Below are positions 40,041 through 47,970 of a stretch of 64,000 bases of DNA, piece after piece; the first letter of the stretch is position 1, and each line of letters begins with the position of its first letter. A model generated the notes under the pieces. It saw only the letters and a list, made by a program, of their open reading frames with translations. It was not told where the DNA came from and did no database searches. The stretch comes from Crocinitomicaceae bacterium. Its GTDB lineage: Bacteria > Bacteroidota > Bacteroidia > Flavobacteriales_D > Crocinitomicaceae. The stretch lies in assembly GCA_021325675.1 (NCBI GenBank), contig JAJTCM010000005.1:1-64000 (forward strand), read 5' to 3'. A program made the position numbers and the translations under genes.

Positions 40041-40790
40041 ATGCAATACGCTTTTTGCAAAGTCAGTATTTCTCCCTTGCGCCATTCCGGTTCGGATACT
40101 TCTGAAATGGTTTCACAACTGCTTTTCGGAGAGATTGTGGAAATCCAGGAAACGCAGGGAAACTGGAGCCAGATCCGTACTTTTTGCGATAATTACGAAG
40201 GCTGGGCTGACACCCGCCATTTGATGCCGCTAACAAGCAAAGAAGTGAACCGCTGGCTCGACGGCATCCATATTTTACCGGATTTAAGTCATGAGCTTGA
40301 AACTCCGTGGGGGAAACAAATGCTCGTAAGAGGTGCTTTTTTGCCGCATAACCCGGGCACAGCATTCAATATCGGCAATCACCAGTTTACATTTGCACAG
40401 GAAATCAGCGCCGGAAACCAGGACATGAAGGCTTTCGCACTCGGTTATCTCAATGCGCCTTATCTCTGGGGAGGAAAATCACCTTTCGGGATTGACTGCT
40501 CAGGTTTCACCCAAACAGTTTTCCGTTATTGCGAAAAAAACATCCCGCGCGACGCTTACCAGCAGTGTGACCTGGGAATAGAAGTCCTTTTCGAAGACCA
40601 GCAGGAAGGCGATCTTGCTTTTTTCACTAATGACAAAGGAAAAATCACCCATGTCGGGATCATTTTAGAAAACCGGCAGATTATCCACGCCAGCAGCTGG
40701 GTACGGACCGATGATTTAAAGCCTGACGGGATTTACAAAGCCGGCACGGATGAGAAAACGCACGATTTGTTTACGATCAAACGGATCTAA
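40041..40790 (+). CDS. NlpC/P60 family peptidase with SH3-like N-terminus
   Basis: The 249-aa product has an N-terminal SH3b-like region (SEMVSQLLFGEIVEI, NWSQIRT, GWADTRHL) and a C-terminal NlpC/P60 papain-like domain. The catalytic Cys is in GIDCSGFTQTVF (near 152), with His in THVGI and a third polar residue near IIHASSWV. The layout resembles YkfC-like gamma-D-glutamyl-diamino acid endopeptidases that recycle cell-wall peptides. No signal peptide is present, so it is likely cytoplasmic and acts on imported muropeptides. Confidence 0.9.
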   Translation: MQYAFCKVSISPLRHSGSDTSEMVSQLLFGEIVEIQETQGNWSQIRTFCDNYEGWADTRHLMPLTSKEVNRWLDGIHILPDLSHELETPWGKQMLVRGAFLPHNPGTAFNIGNHQFTFAQEISAGNQDMKAFALGYLNAPYLWGGKSPFGIDCSGFTQTVFRYCEKNIPRDAYQQCDLGIEVLFEDQQEGDLAFFTNDKGKITHVGIILENRQIIHASSWVRTDDLKPDGIYKAGTDEKTHDLFTIKRI

Positions 40791-40842
40791 TTGTCAATAT
40801 ATCAATGCGATATAAATTGATATAGAATCAATTAGCACATTA

Positions 40843-42063
40843 TTACGCTTTCACGCCATTTACATAATCTTCGAGGTACTTGAAATTCTCCCCTAGCTCG
40901 CCATCCGGTGTTGTTTCACTGGCGCGTCCAATGATGTCGTCCGGGTCCTCGTTGAGCAGCGCAGGGAAAATGAAGTTGATCAGCTCACTTCCAAAATCCT
41001 CGGAAGCATCTTTAGGCAATTCGCAAGGCAGGTTATCTACCGCCATCACGAGAACTGACTTCGGATCGGTGTAATCCGTTTCCTTTCCGGTTTGCGGATC
41101 GTAGCCATAGAAAGGCTGTGCAATCGTTGAAGGGCGGATCGTGCAGGCAACAGGACCGTCAATATCACACGAAACGTCTGCTACCACTTTCAGGCGCGGA
41201 TCGTTTTTCAAATCTTCGTTCGTAAGGATCAGCGGCGATTTGTTGGACCAAAAATGGCAGGCCACATACATATCCGAAGTTTTTGCAAAATCGTTGAATA
41301 TTGATTTATAGAGCTCAGGCTGTGTATAGAATTCTTTTTTATCGAAGCCTTTGTCACTGATGCGGGCATAATAATCGTCAGCCTCCAGGTGAGTGAATAC
41401 CGCTTCATTAAATTCCTGCTCCAGGTATTCCTGCGGGCTCACTTCCATGATCGGCAGGAGGTTCATAATTTCCCGGGCACCGTAACCAACACGGCCGAAA
41501 CCGGTTAATACGATCTTTGTATTTGCAGGCAAAACAACTTTTTTCAGCTCGCCTTCCATTTCAATGCGGTTTTCACATTGATTGGCCGGTTTCAAATCGT
41601 ATAGACCATGTTTGATGCCAAAGCCGCGAAACCCGTTGTAGCAGCCCACAATTCCGGCATAACGGCCAAAACCGATGAGACGCTTGCCTACTTTGTTTTT
41701 CAGCACTTCGTAATCGATCATCTGGATTTTTTTGGCTAAAAGGGCCTTCAGCAAGTCGCGGTTATACGGCTGCTTTTTAATTGTATGGGAAAAAAAGAGG
41801 TATTTTTTGTTGGGGATCAGGTCATTGATCTGTACTTCCTTCACCCCGATCAGGATGTCACAAACCGACAAATCTTCCTGAACAGTGATTCCTTCAGCCT
41901 GGTATTCCTCGTCTTTGAAACAACGAATCGGGCTTGTTTGAACAAGAATGTCAACGTGTGGAAATTTCTCCTTAACCAAAGCACATTGCTTAGGCGAAAG
42001 CGGAACCCTGAAATCAGGCGGCACTTTTCCTTCACGTATAACTCCTATTGTTACCTTTTTCAT
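40843..42063 (-). CDS. Saccharopine dehydrogenase/alanine dehydrogenase-like oxidoreductase
   Basis: This roughly 406-aa protein resembles NAD(P)-dependent lysine-forming saccharopine dehydrogenase and alanine dehydrogenase. It has an N-terminal GVIREGKVPPDFRVPLSP, a Rossmann motif VLTGFGRVGYGAREIM (near 185) and DVSCDIDGPVACTIRPST. The track begins at a TTG; the ATG two codons on (42063) is the normal family start (MKKVTIGV). It is the last gene of a tight operon with the epimerase-CBS fusion, DAHP synthase and KdsC-like phosphatase. The exact substrate cannot be settled from the sequence, and its pairing with sugar-phosphate enzymes is odd. Confidence 0.82.
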   Translation of the reverse strand: MKKVTIGVIREGKVPPDFRVPLSPKQCALVKEKFPHVDILVQTSPIRCFKDEEYQAEGITVQEDLSVCDILIGVKEVQINDLIPNKKYLFFSHTIKKQPYNRDLLKALLAKKIQMIDYEVLKNKVGKRLIGFGRYAGIVGCYNGFRGFGIKHGLYDLKPANQCENRIEMEGELKKVVLPANTKIVLTGFGRVGYGAREIMNLLPIMEVSPQEYLEQEFNEAVFTHLEADDYYARISDKGFDKKEFYTQPELYKSIFNDFAKTSDMYVACHFWSNKSPLILTNEDLKNDPRLKVVADVSCDIDGPVACTIRPSTIAQPFYGYDPQTGKETDYTDPKSVLVMAVDNLPCELPKDASEDFGSELINFIFPALLNEDPDDIIGRASETTPDGELGENFKYLEDYVNGVKA

Positions 42064-42074
42064 AATCAACTGTT

Positions 42075-42746
42075 CTATATAAAATTAAAATAATTGTCAA
42101 TAAACTCACGTACGCAGCCTTCGCCGCCTTTTTTGGTAAGGACCAGGTCGCACTGCTTTTTTACTTTATCCACCGCGTCGGACGGACAGGCACTGAAACC
42201 AATGTGTTCCATCACCGGAAGATCGTTGATATCGTCACCGATCATGGCAACCTGGCTCAGCGTGATTTCAAGCTCATCACACCATTGCTGCAGGATTGTC
42301 AGCTTGGCTTCGCGGCCAACATAACAGCGGCTGATCTCGAGGATTTGTGCACGCTTGCGGATCGCCCCGCCGGAAAAACCGGACGAAAGGATCCCAACCG
42401 GGAACTTATTTACCGTCAGGTGACGGATCGCCATACCGTCCTTGGCATTGAATTTTTTGATCTCATCGCCGTTTTCGGTGTAATACATTCCTCCATCGGT
42501 CATTACGCCATCAATATCAAGGATCAGCAATTTGATTTTGCCGAGCTTTTCTTTCAGGTACTGGTTTTCAAACAATGGGCTGAACAACAAAGCGTGAAAG
42601 TCCATTTTATATTCTTCAGAAATGGATTCCAGGTCGATAACGCTAAGCTCAAAAACGCTTTCTACGCCGAAGTCTTCCATCATTTCGAGGAAATCAACAC
42701 CGTATTTGGCACAAAGCCCTTTTATATTTTGCTCTAAAAACATCAT
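42075..42746 (-). CDS. KdsC-like HAD phosphatase with N-terminal extension
   Basis: The 223-aa protein contains a C0-type HAD phosphatase of the KDO-8-phosphate phosphatase (KdsC) family: nucleophile motif LLILDIDGVMTDG (near 75), LSSGFSGG, and GDDINDLPVM. About 65 residues precede this core, whereas KdsC is usually only about 170 aa in all; the extension is acidic and probably helical. The gene overlaps the end of the DAHP synthase gene by four bases and precedes the dehydrogenase gene by 11 bases. KDO phosphate, DAHP or another sugar acid phosphate are possible substrates; the DAHP synthase neighbour is suggestive but not proof. Confidence 0.85.
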   Translation of the reverse strand: MMFLEQNIKGLCAKYGVDFLEMMEDFGVESVFELSVIDLESISEEYKMDFHALLFSPLFENQYLKEKLGKIKLLILDIDGVMTDGGMYYTENGDEIKKFNAKDGMAIRHLTVNKFPVGILSSGFSGGAIRKRAQILEISRCYVGREAKLTILQQWCDELEITLSQVAMIGDDINDLPVMEHIGFSACPSDAVDKVKKQCDLVLTKKGGEGCVREFIDNYFNFI

Positions 42747-43741
42747 ATCATCTGGTATCCTACACTTTGTGCAACCGGTTTCAAACTATTCAGCAAAGCT
42801 TCAAATTCTGCGTGATTGAGCTGCTGGGAAGCGTCAGACATAGCCACTTTCGGGTTCGGGTGCGCTTCGATGAGCAGACCGTCAATTCCCATCGCCGTAC
42901 AAGCCCTCGCCAGATCGGCAACACCGTAAGCGTAGCCCATCGCATGGCTTGGATCCAGGATGATCGGCAGGTTCGTGTGCTTTTTGAGCCAGGCAACGCC
43001 GCATAAATCAAGTGTAAAGCGCGTTCCTGTTTCAAACGTGCGGATCCCGCGCTCACAAAGAACAACATTCGGGTTTCCGCCGGAAAGTACAAATTCGGCT
43101 GCCTGAACAAACTCCTGCAGCGTTGTCCCGAAACCACGCTTGATGAGCACCGGTTTCCGGATTTTGGCGCAGGCACGCAGGATTCCCTGGTCGTACATGG
43201 CTTTTGCCCCAACCTGGATCACGTCCGTATATTCAATAATTTCGTCAATGTGACTGGCATCGCGGGCTTCGGTAATGACAACCATTCCAAACTCCTCACG
43301 CATTTTCGCCAGCAATTTCAAGCCTTCCAGGCCTAAACCCTGGAAACTGTAAGGGCTTGTCCTTGGTTTGTAGCATCCGCCGCGGAACATTTTAAGTCCT
43401 AAACCTGCCATAAACGTAGCTGATTCACGGATTTGAGCTTCGGATTCAACGGAACAAGGCCCGCCGATAAGCACTGTGTTTTTCGTATCTCCGCCAATGG
43501 CAAATGACCCGAAATCAACTTTGCGTGTCGCCTTGATGTATTCGCGTGACGCCAGCTGGTTGTCGTTTGGGAAAACCCACGAATTGAGGGTGTGTCCCTC
43601 AAAATCTGCCGGGACATCCTTCACCGCCGAACCGGTAATCACGGTAAAATGTTCTTGTTCTTCAATACAAAACGCCTGGTTTTTAGCCGCCAGCTGTTCT
43701 ACTGTCTCTTTTGAAAGCGTTTTATCAATATGTAAAATCAT
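42743..43741 (-). CDS. aroF: 3-deoxy-7-phosphoheptulonate (DAHP) synthase, type I beta
   Basis: The enzyme (332 aa) joins phosphoenolpyruvate and erythrose-4-phosphate, the first step of aromatic amino acid synthesis. It has a small N-terminal ferredoxin-like regulatory domain (about residues 1-75), then the catalytic barrel with IGGPCSVES, FRGGCYKPRTSPYSFQG (near 118), LIKRGFGTT and LDPSHAMG. The KPRTS sequence separates it from KDO-8-phosphate synthase. Four-base overlaps couple it to the epimerase-CBS gene upstream and the phosphatase gene downstream. Dehydroquinate synthase (aroB) is encoded 3 kb away. Confidence 0.93.
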   Translation of the reverse strand: MILHIDKTLSKETVEQLAAKNQAFCIEEQEHFTVITGSAVKDVPADFEGHTLNSWVFPNDNQLASREYIKATRKVDFGSFAIGGDTKNTVLIGGPCSVESEAQIRESATFMAGLGLKMFRGGCYKPRTSPYSFQGLGLEGLKLLAKMREEFGMVVITEARDASHIDEIIEYTDVIQVGAKAMYDQGILRACAKIRKPVLIKRGFGTTLQEFVQAAEFVLSGGNPNVVLCERGIRTFETGTRFTLDLCGVAWLKKHTNLPIILDPSHAMGYAYGVADLARACTAMGIDGLLIEAHPNPKVAMSDASQQLNHAEFEALLNSLKPVAQSVGYQMI

Positions 43742-44742
43742 AATTCTCCTTTAATCAGGTTTACAAAGGTAACAATTCCTACCGCTTTTGCGGTATTGTC
43801 AATCACCGGAAGGTACATCACCGGGAAACTGCTTTTTTTGATCAGCTGCAGCATTTCGTCGACCGTTTGGTTTTCATTGAGTGTTAAGGCCTTGCTGTTC
43901 AGCATGCTTTCCACATCAATTGCATTCAGCTGGTCAATCTGGCGCAGCAAGCCTTTGCGTACGTCCGCATTGGAAATGATGCCTGAAAAGACCTGGTTTT
44001 TATCCAAAACAAGTGTAAATCCTAGCTGTCCGTCTTCAATTGCCTGCAAAACGCTTCGGAAATCCATGTTTTCGTGACTAACAACCGGGCACTCCTGCAA
44101 CGGGATCATAAAATCACGGATATGAAAATGGGATTCTACTTCCCTTTTTGTCAGGTTCATCAGTGCATGCCCGATGCTCGCTGCATTGAACAGGTAAGAC
44201 CCAGACACGGATGAGCTCACGCCCATATTGCGCAGGATGAAAGAAACTTCACCGTTTACGCCGCCGTCTACGTGGATCGACTTGGTTGGATATTGTTTTT
44301 TAAAGCTGCGGATCTTGGAAAAGTTCACTTTATCAAAAACACCTCCGCTCTGTCCGGGAACAGTTGCCATGATGAGGATAAAATCAAAATCCGGGTATTC
44401 ATCAAAAGCGCTGATATCCGTTGGAGTGGTGATCGCGAGGCCCTTTTTGCCGCTGATCCCTTCCGGGAAAACAATTTTCTCCGTGAGGTCTTCGTATTGA
44501 AAAGTCACATATTCAACCGGCGTTTCGAGCAAATAAGGATAGTATTTGGAAGGCTTGTCCGTGATGATGTGTAAATCTACGGGAATATCTGTCCATTGGC
44601 GGATTTCTTTGATATCGTCAAAAACCGAAAGGTCATCGTTGCAGTCCACATGCAGCAAATCAATGTGATGGTCCGCCAGGTCGCTGATTACTTCCCGCAG
44701 GCTCTTATTCTTTTCGCTGTATATAGATGCCGAAATTTTCAT
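43738..44742 (-). CDS. Ribulose-phosphate 3-epimerase-like domain fused to a CBS pair
   Basis: Residues 1 to about 195 form an epimerase-type TIM barrel. The metal ligands of ribulose-5-phosphate 3-epimerase are kept: LLHVDCND (His, Asp), VDLHIITDKP (His) and IHVDGGVN (Asp). The phosphate loop region reads TVPGQSGGVF in place of TVNPGFGGQ. Residues about 205-334 are two CBS domains (IRDFMIPLQECPVV...; VESMLNSKALTL...) with GIISNADVRKGLL, the wording seen in KpsF/KdsD isomerases. I do not know this fusion from the standard epimerase family. It leads the operon with DAHP synthase, phosphatase and dehydrogenase, so it may adjust pentose-phosphate flow in response to a nucleotide bound by CBS. 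Confidence 0.85.
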   Translation of the reverse strand: MKISASIYSEKNKSLREVISDLADHHIDLLHVDCNDDLSVFDDIKEIRQWTDIPVDLHIITDKPSKYYPYLLETPVEYVTFQYEDLTEKIVFPEGISGKKGLAITTPTDISAFDEYPDFDFILIMATVPGQSGGVFDKVNFSKIRSFKKQYPTKSIHVDGGVNGEVSFILRNMGVSSSVSGSYLFNAASIGHALMNLTKREVESHFHIRDFMIPLQECPVVSHENMDFRSVLQAIEDGQLGFTLVLDKNQVFSGIISNADVRKGLLRQIDQLNAIDVESMLNSKALTLNENQTVDEMLQLIKKSSFPVMYLPVIDNTAKAVGIVTFVNLIKGEL

Positions 44743-44851
44743 GAAATGTGCTCTGTTTTTTCTGGTTCGAATTGGATTAACCGTATGTGTACAACTGCTA
44801 TAAAGTAGGAATAGTGACTGAAAAACGGTATATTTACTTCAAATTCGTTCG

Positions 44852-44859
44852 CAAAGATA
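44852..44859 (-). promoter_or_regulatory. Possible -7 element of the epimerase-CBS operon
   Basis: The minus strand reads TATCTTTG, matching TAnnTTTG, about 110 bases before the epimerase ATG and just ahead of the divergent hydrolase start. No TTG is seen at -33, so the call is tentative. Confidence 0.4.
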
Positions 44860-44868
44860 ACACTTATA

Positions 44869-45696
44869 ATGAACATAGACCTTAAAAAAAGTGAAAAATA
44901 CCTCGGTTCTAACGGTCGTTTTAGTTTGCTTGACCTTCGGGTACCGGCCGGCTTTAATGGCGAGTTGATCGTATTTGCCCACGGCTATATGGGCTATAAG
45001 GATTGGGGAGCCTGGGAGCTCATGCAAAAGTACTTTACGGAGCGCGGTTTTGCTTATTGCCGCTTCAATTTTTCACACAATGGCGGTACGGTAGAAAACC
45101 CCATAGATTTCAGCGACCCGGAAGCTTTTGCAGAGAACAATTATTCCAAAGAAGTATTTGATTTGCAGCAGGTTTTGGATTATATCGAACAAAAATTTGA
45201 GCAGCTTCCCCGCATCCACCTGATCGGGCACAGCCGGGGCGGCGGAATTGTTTTGCTGAACGCTGCTGATCCGCGGGTATATTCCGTGATTACCCTTGCC
45301 GCTATTTCCAGTGTAGCCAAACGTTTTTCAGATCAGGCGATGATGAAAGCGTGGAAAGAAGCCGGTGTTCGTTATGTGACCAATCAGCGAACAAAACAAG
45401 ACATGCCGCACAACTGGTCGCAGGCGGAAGATTTTGAGCAAAACCGGGAGCTTCTTTCTATAGAGAATGCCTGCAAAAAGCTGAACAAAGCTATTCTTGT
45501 GATCCACGGAAACCAGGATACTTCCGTACCTTTGGAAGAAGGCCGTGAAATTGCTGAATGGACGGGAAGAGAGCTTGTAATCCTTGACGGCGCAGACCAC
45601 ACTTTCGGTGCAGCCCAACCCTGGAATTCTGATAAATTACCTCCCAAACTGGAAGAAGCCTGCTTAAAAATTGAGGAATTCATCAGCAGTTTGTAA
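44869..45696 (+). CDS. Alpha/beta hydrolase
   Basis: The 275-aa protein has an alpha/beta-hydrolase fold: oxyanion-hole region FAHGYMGYKDWG, nucleophile elbow GHSRGG (Ser near 122), acid GNQDTSVP and catalytic His in GADHTFG. No signal peptide is visible, so it is probably a cytoplasmic esterase or peptidase of unknown substrate. A TerB-like gene follows 34 bases later on the same strand. Confidence 0.88.
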   Translation: MNIDLKKSEKYLGSNGRFSLLDLRVPAGFNGELIVFAHGYMGYKDWGAWELMQKYFTERGFAYCRFNFSHNGGTVENPIDFSDPEAFAENNYSKEVFDLQQVLDYIEQKFEQLPRIHLIGHSRGGGIVLLNAADPRVYSVITLAAISSVAKRFSDQAMMKAWKEAGVRYVTNQRTKQDMPHNWSQAEDFEQNRELLSIENACKKLNKAILVIHGNQDTSVPLEEGREIAEWTGRELVILDGADHTFGAAQPWNSDKLPPKLEEACLKIEEFISSL

Positions 45697-45730
45697 ATAT
45701 TATCTATTTTAGCTTCCATAAATAAACTGC

Positions 45731-46135
45731 ATGAACACTGATAAAACTGAAAAATTGAGCCTGATGACCGAGCTTATCAAGCTGGCACGCACTGATAAGG
45801 ACGTCCGGGAAGCCGAGCACCAGTTCCTGATGGCAATCGCCTTGCAATTACAAATCACTCCCGAGGAATTCACATCCCTCTTTGATCAATACATTGATTT
45901 TACGCCGCCAGTAAACGAATTTGACCGGATTTTACAGCTGCAGCGCCTGATTTTGCTTAGTAACGTTGATCTTCAGAACAATCAAGAAGAAACGGCATTT
46001 ATCCGCGAAGCTGGAATTAAGATGGGCCTGAACTCTCTGGCTGTTGACGAAGTCCTGAACCGGATCCACGATTATGAAAACAAAATTATTCCGCCCGATA
46101 AGCTGATTGAAATTTTTACGCGAAATTACAATTGA
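45731..46135 (+). CDS. TerB-like small helical protein
   Basis: The 134-aa all-helical acidic protein looks like the TerB/tellurite-resistance-like fold (LMTELIKLARTDKDVREAEHQFLMAIALQL; IREAGIKMGL). TerB-like proteins are metal-binding or membrane-stress associated, but here no other ter genes are near, so a stress role is unsupported. It is likely co-transcribed with the alpha/beta hydrolase. Downstream (46136-46187) is AT-rich sequence with repeated AATGTTGA-type words and no gene. Confidence 0.7.
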   Translation: MNTDKTEKLSLMTELIKLARTDKDVREAEHQFLMAIALQLQITPEEFTSLFDQYIDFTPPVNEFDRILQLQRLILLSNVDLQNNQEETAFIREAGIKMGLNSLAVDEVLNRIHDYENKIIPPDKLIEIFTRNYN

Positions 46136-46187
46136 AATGCAATGTTGAGTGATGAATGTTGAATAGAATTCTATTTATAATTCACCA

Positions 46188-46757
46188 TTAATTTTTCAAG
46201 ATCACGTACCATTTCCAGTCGCCCGGGTTATCCGCTGTGCCCTGCGTTGGGCGATACAGGAACAAACCGATTTTAGAATCGACGTTTTCCAGTTGGTAGC
46301 GGTTTACCATCTGAAGGTTTGAAATGGCGTTCCAGATGGAGTCGTAATCCGGTTCGATGCCCAGATCGTTGAATGCAACCTGGAAACGTGAATCGATAGG
46401 TTTGGTCAGCGGACTTTCAAGCTTGATGTAATGAACGGGATCATCAATGTTTTCGGGATATTTTCGTTCTCCAGCTCCCTGCCAGACCATCGTACCGTCA
46501 AAAATTGTGTCACCGGCATACAGCATGGAAAGCCGCCCGGTATCAGGTAAAACGGGATCGTATAAAGCTGTCAGCGGAAGCTCAACCGTACTGGTATCGT
46601 GAAAATATGCAAATTCTTTTCCCCCTTCGAACTCGCCGGTTTTATAGTCAATCTGGAGCATAACTATCTTATCGAGATTAACCGGGTCCAGGTTTTCTTT
46701 CAAACAGGAAAACAGGATGAGCGACAAAGCAAAAAACAAAAGGGTTCTATTCCTCAT
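46188..46757 (-). CDS. Lipoprotein of unknown function
   Basis: The track ORF begins at 46850 inside the aroB end, but the ATG at 46757 gives a standard lipoprotein signal peptide (MRNRTLLFFALSLILFSCLKEN, Cys near residue 18). The mature part of about 170 aa is beta-rich with no motif I recognise. It sits 76 bases after the aroB stop on the same strand and may be read through from it. The TAACTTCG sequence upstream is one base off the -7 consensus. Function unknown. Confidence 0.78.
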   Translation of the reverse strand: MRNRTLLFFALSLILFSCLKENLDPVNLDKIVMLQIDYKTGEFEGGKEFAYFHDTSTVELPLTALYDPVLPDTGRLSMLYAGDTIFDGTMVWQGAGERKYPENIDDPVHYIKLESPLTKPIDSRFQVAFNDLGIEPDYDSIWNAISNLQMVNRYQLENVDSKIGLFLYRPTQGTADNPGDWKWYVILKN

Positions 46758-46833
46758 AATCGTTACGAAGTTACAAAAATTCACGTGATTTTCAGTATAA
46801 CGCCCTGAATCCGGGAATATTTTCTTTTTCCGT

Positions 46834-47907
46834 TTATTTTTCCCGAACAAGTCGCAGCAGAAAATTCAGGCCCAGCTCCACATCTGTGAACGAAAGCGGC
46901 TGATCAATTACGGCTTCCCCGATGTTTTTCAGCAAAACGCATTGCACGGAGCTTTTATGGTTCTTTTTATCCTGCAGCATCAGCTCATAAATGGCCGGGT
47001 AATCTTCCTCCTGAAAAGCAAGCAGGGGAAAATTTTTCCGGATACAAGCCTGTATTTCAAGGAAATCAGATGTTGGCAGCAAACCCTTTTCGACAGAAAG
47101 ATACGCTTCACACAGCATCCCGAGCGCGACGGCATGACCGTGGGCAACCTGGTTTTCAGAGCCGAGTAAAAAGCCTTCAAACGCATGGCCGAAAGTGTGG
47201 CCGAAATTCAGTTTTTTACGCTCGCCGGATTCCCTTGGGTCTGAGCTGACAATTGTATTTTTAATCTGCACTGAATCATAAATCAGTTCCAAAGGCATTT
47301 CCAGTGGTGAAACGTTTTGCAGCTTGTTCCAATGCCCCGAATCAGCAATCAATCCGTGCTTGAGCATTTCGGCCATGCCGTTCAGCTTTTCTTCATCCTG
47401 TAAAGTGGTAAGAAAACCGGGATCCACAAAAATTGCCAGGGGATCAGCGAAAACCCCGATCTGGTTTTTGTATTTGCCCAAATCAATTCCTGTTTTTCCG
47501 CCGACAGAAGCGTCAACCATAGCCAGCAGGGAAGTCGGGATATGAATGAAATTCACACCGCGCTTGAACAAAGCCGCAATAAAACCGCCCATATCGCTTA
47601 CCAAGCCGCCACCGAGATTGATGATGAGATCGCGGCGCGAAATTTTGTATTCAGACAGGGCTTCCCACACCTGGAAACAGACTTCCATTACCTTGTTTTC
47701 CTCACCGGAGGGCAGAAGCATGATTTCCGCATCTTTTAAGGCTTCAAAGTGTGTCAGCAGGTATTCGAGACAATAATCGTGGGTGTTCTCATCTACCAGG
47801 ATTACTTTTTTGGCCGAAGCATAGTCTTTTTCCAAAATTGCAGGGAAGGAAGACGAGCTCAAAGCGCCGAATTCAATGGGATAGGATGCAGAATGGATTA
47901 TTTTCAT
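46834..47907 (-). CDS. aroB: 3-dehydroquinate synthase
   Basis: AroB converts DAHP to 3-dehydroquinate, the second shikimate step, using NAD and a metal. GGGLVSDMGGF (near 104), DASVGGKTGID and HTFGHAFE...HGHAVALGM carry the NAD and metal-binding residues. The longer track start (47928) adds seven residues (MYNFEAL), but a TAATTTTG promoter element lies inside that segment, eight bases before the ATG at 47907, which yields the usual start MKIIHSASYPI. It complements the DAHP synthase encoded 3 kb away. Confidence 0.94.
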   Translation of the reverse strand: MKIIHSASYPIEFGALSSSSFPAILEKDYASAKKVILVDENTHDYCLEYLLTHFEALKDAEIMLLPSGEENKVMEVCFQVWEALSEYKISRRDLIINLGGGLVSDMGGFIAALFKRGVNFIHIPTSLLAMVDASVGGKTGIDLGKYKNQIGVFADPLAIFVDPGFLTTLQDEEKLNGMAEMLKHGLIADSGHWNKLQNVSPLEMPLELIYDSVQIKNTIVSSDPRESGERKKLNFGHTFGHAFEGFLLGSENQVAHGHAVALGMLCEAYLSVEKGLLPTSDFLEIQACIRKNFPLLAFQEEDYPAIYELMLQDKKNHKSSVQCVLLKNIGEAVIDQPLSFTDVELGLNFLLRLVREK

Positions 47908-47915
47908 CAGGGCTT

Positions 47916-47923
47916 CAAAATTA
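47916..47923 (-). promoter_or_regulatory. -7 element of aroB promoter
   Basis: TAATTTTG on the minus strand matches TAnnTTTG eight bases before the ATG at 47907 and supports that start. No TTG at -33 was found. Confidence 0.4.
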
Positions 47924-47937
47924 TACATAATTTTTGT

Positions 47938-47966
47938 TTGAATTCTTAAAATTCAATATAAATTTG
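47938..47966 (+). promoter_or_regulatory. Promoter of proline dehydrogenase gene
   Basis: TTTG, 18 bases, TAAATTTG, then CTGC and the ATG. Both boxes match the Bacteroidota consensus, and the spacing implies translation from a leaderless or nearly leaderless mRNA. Confidence 0.6.
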
Positions 47967-47970
47967 CTGC

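Noticed and set aside
43738-44742. KdsD/KpsF isomerase
   Set aside because: The CBS pair suggested it, but there is no SIS domain; the N-terminal half has epimerase metal-ligand motifs.
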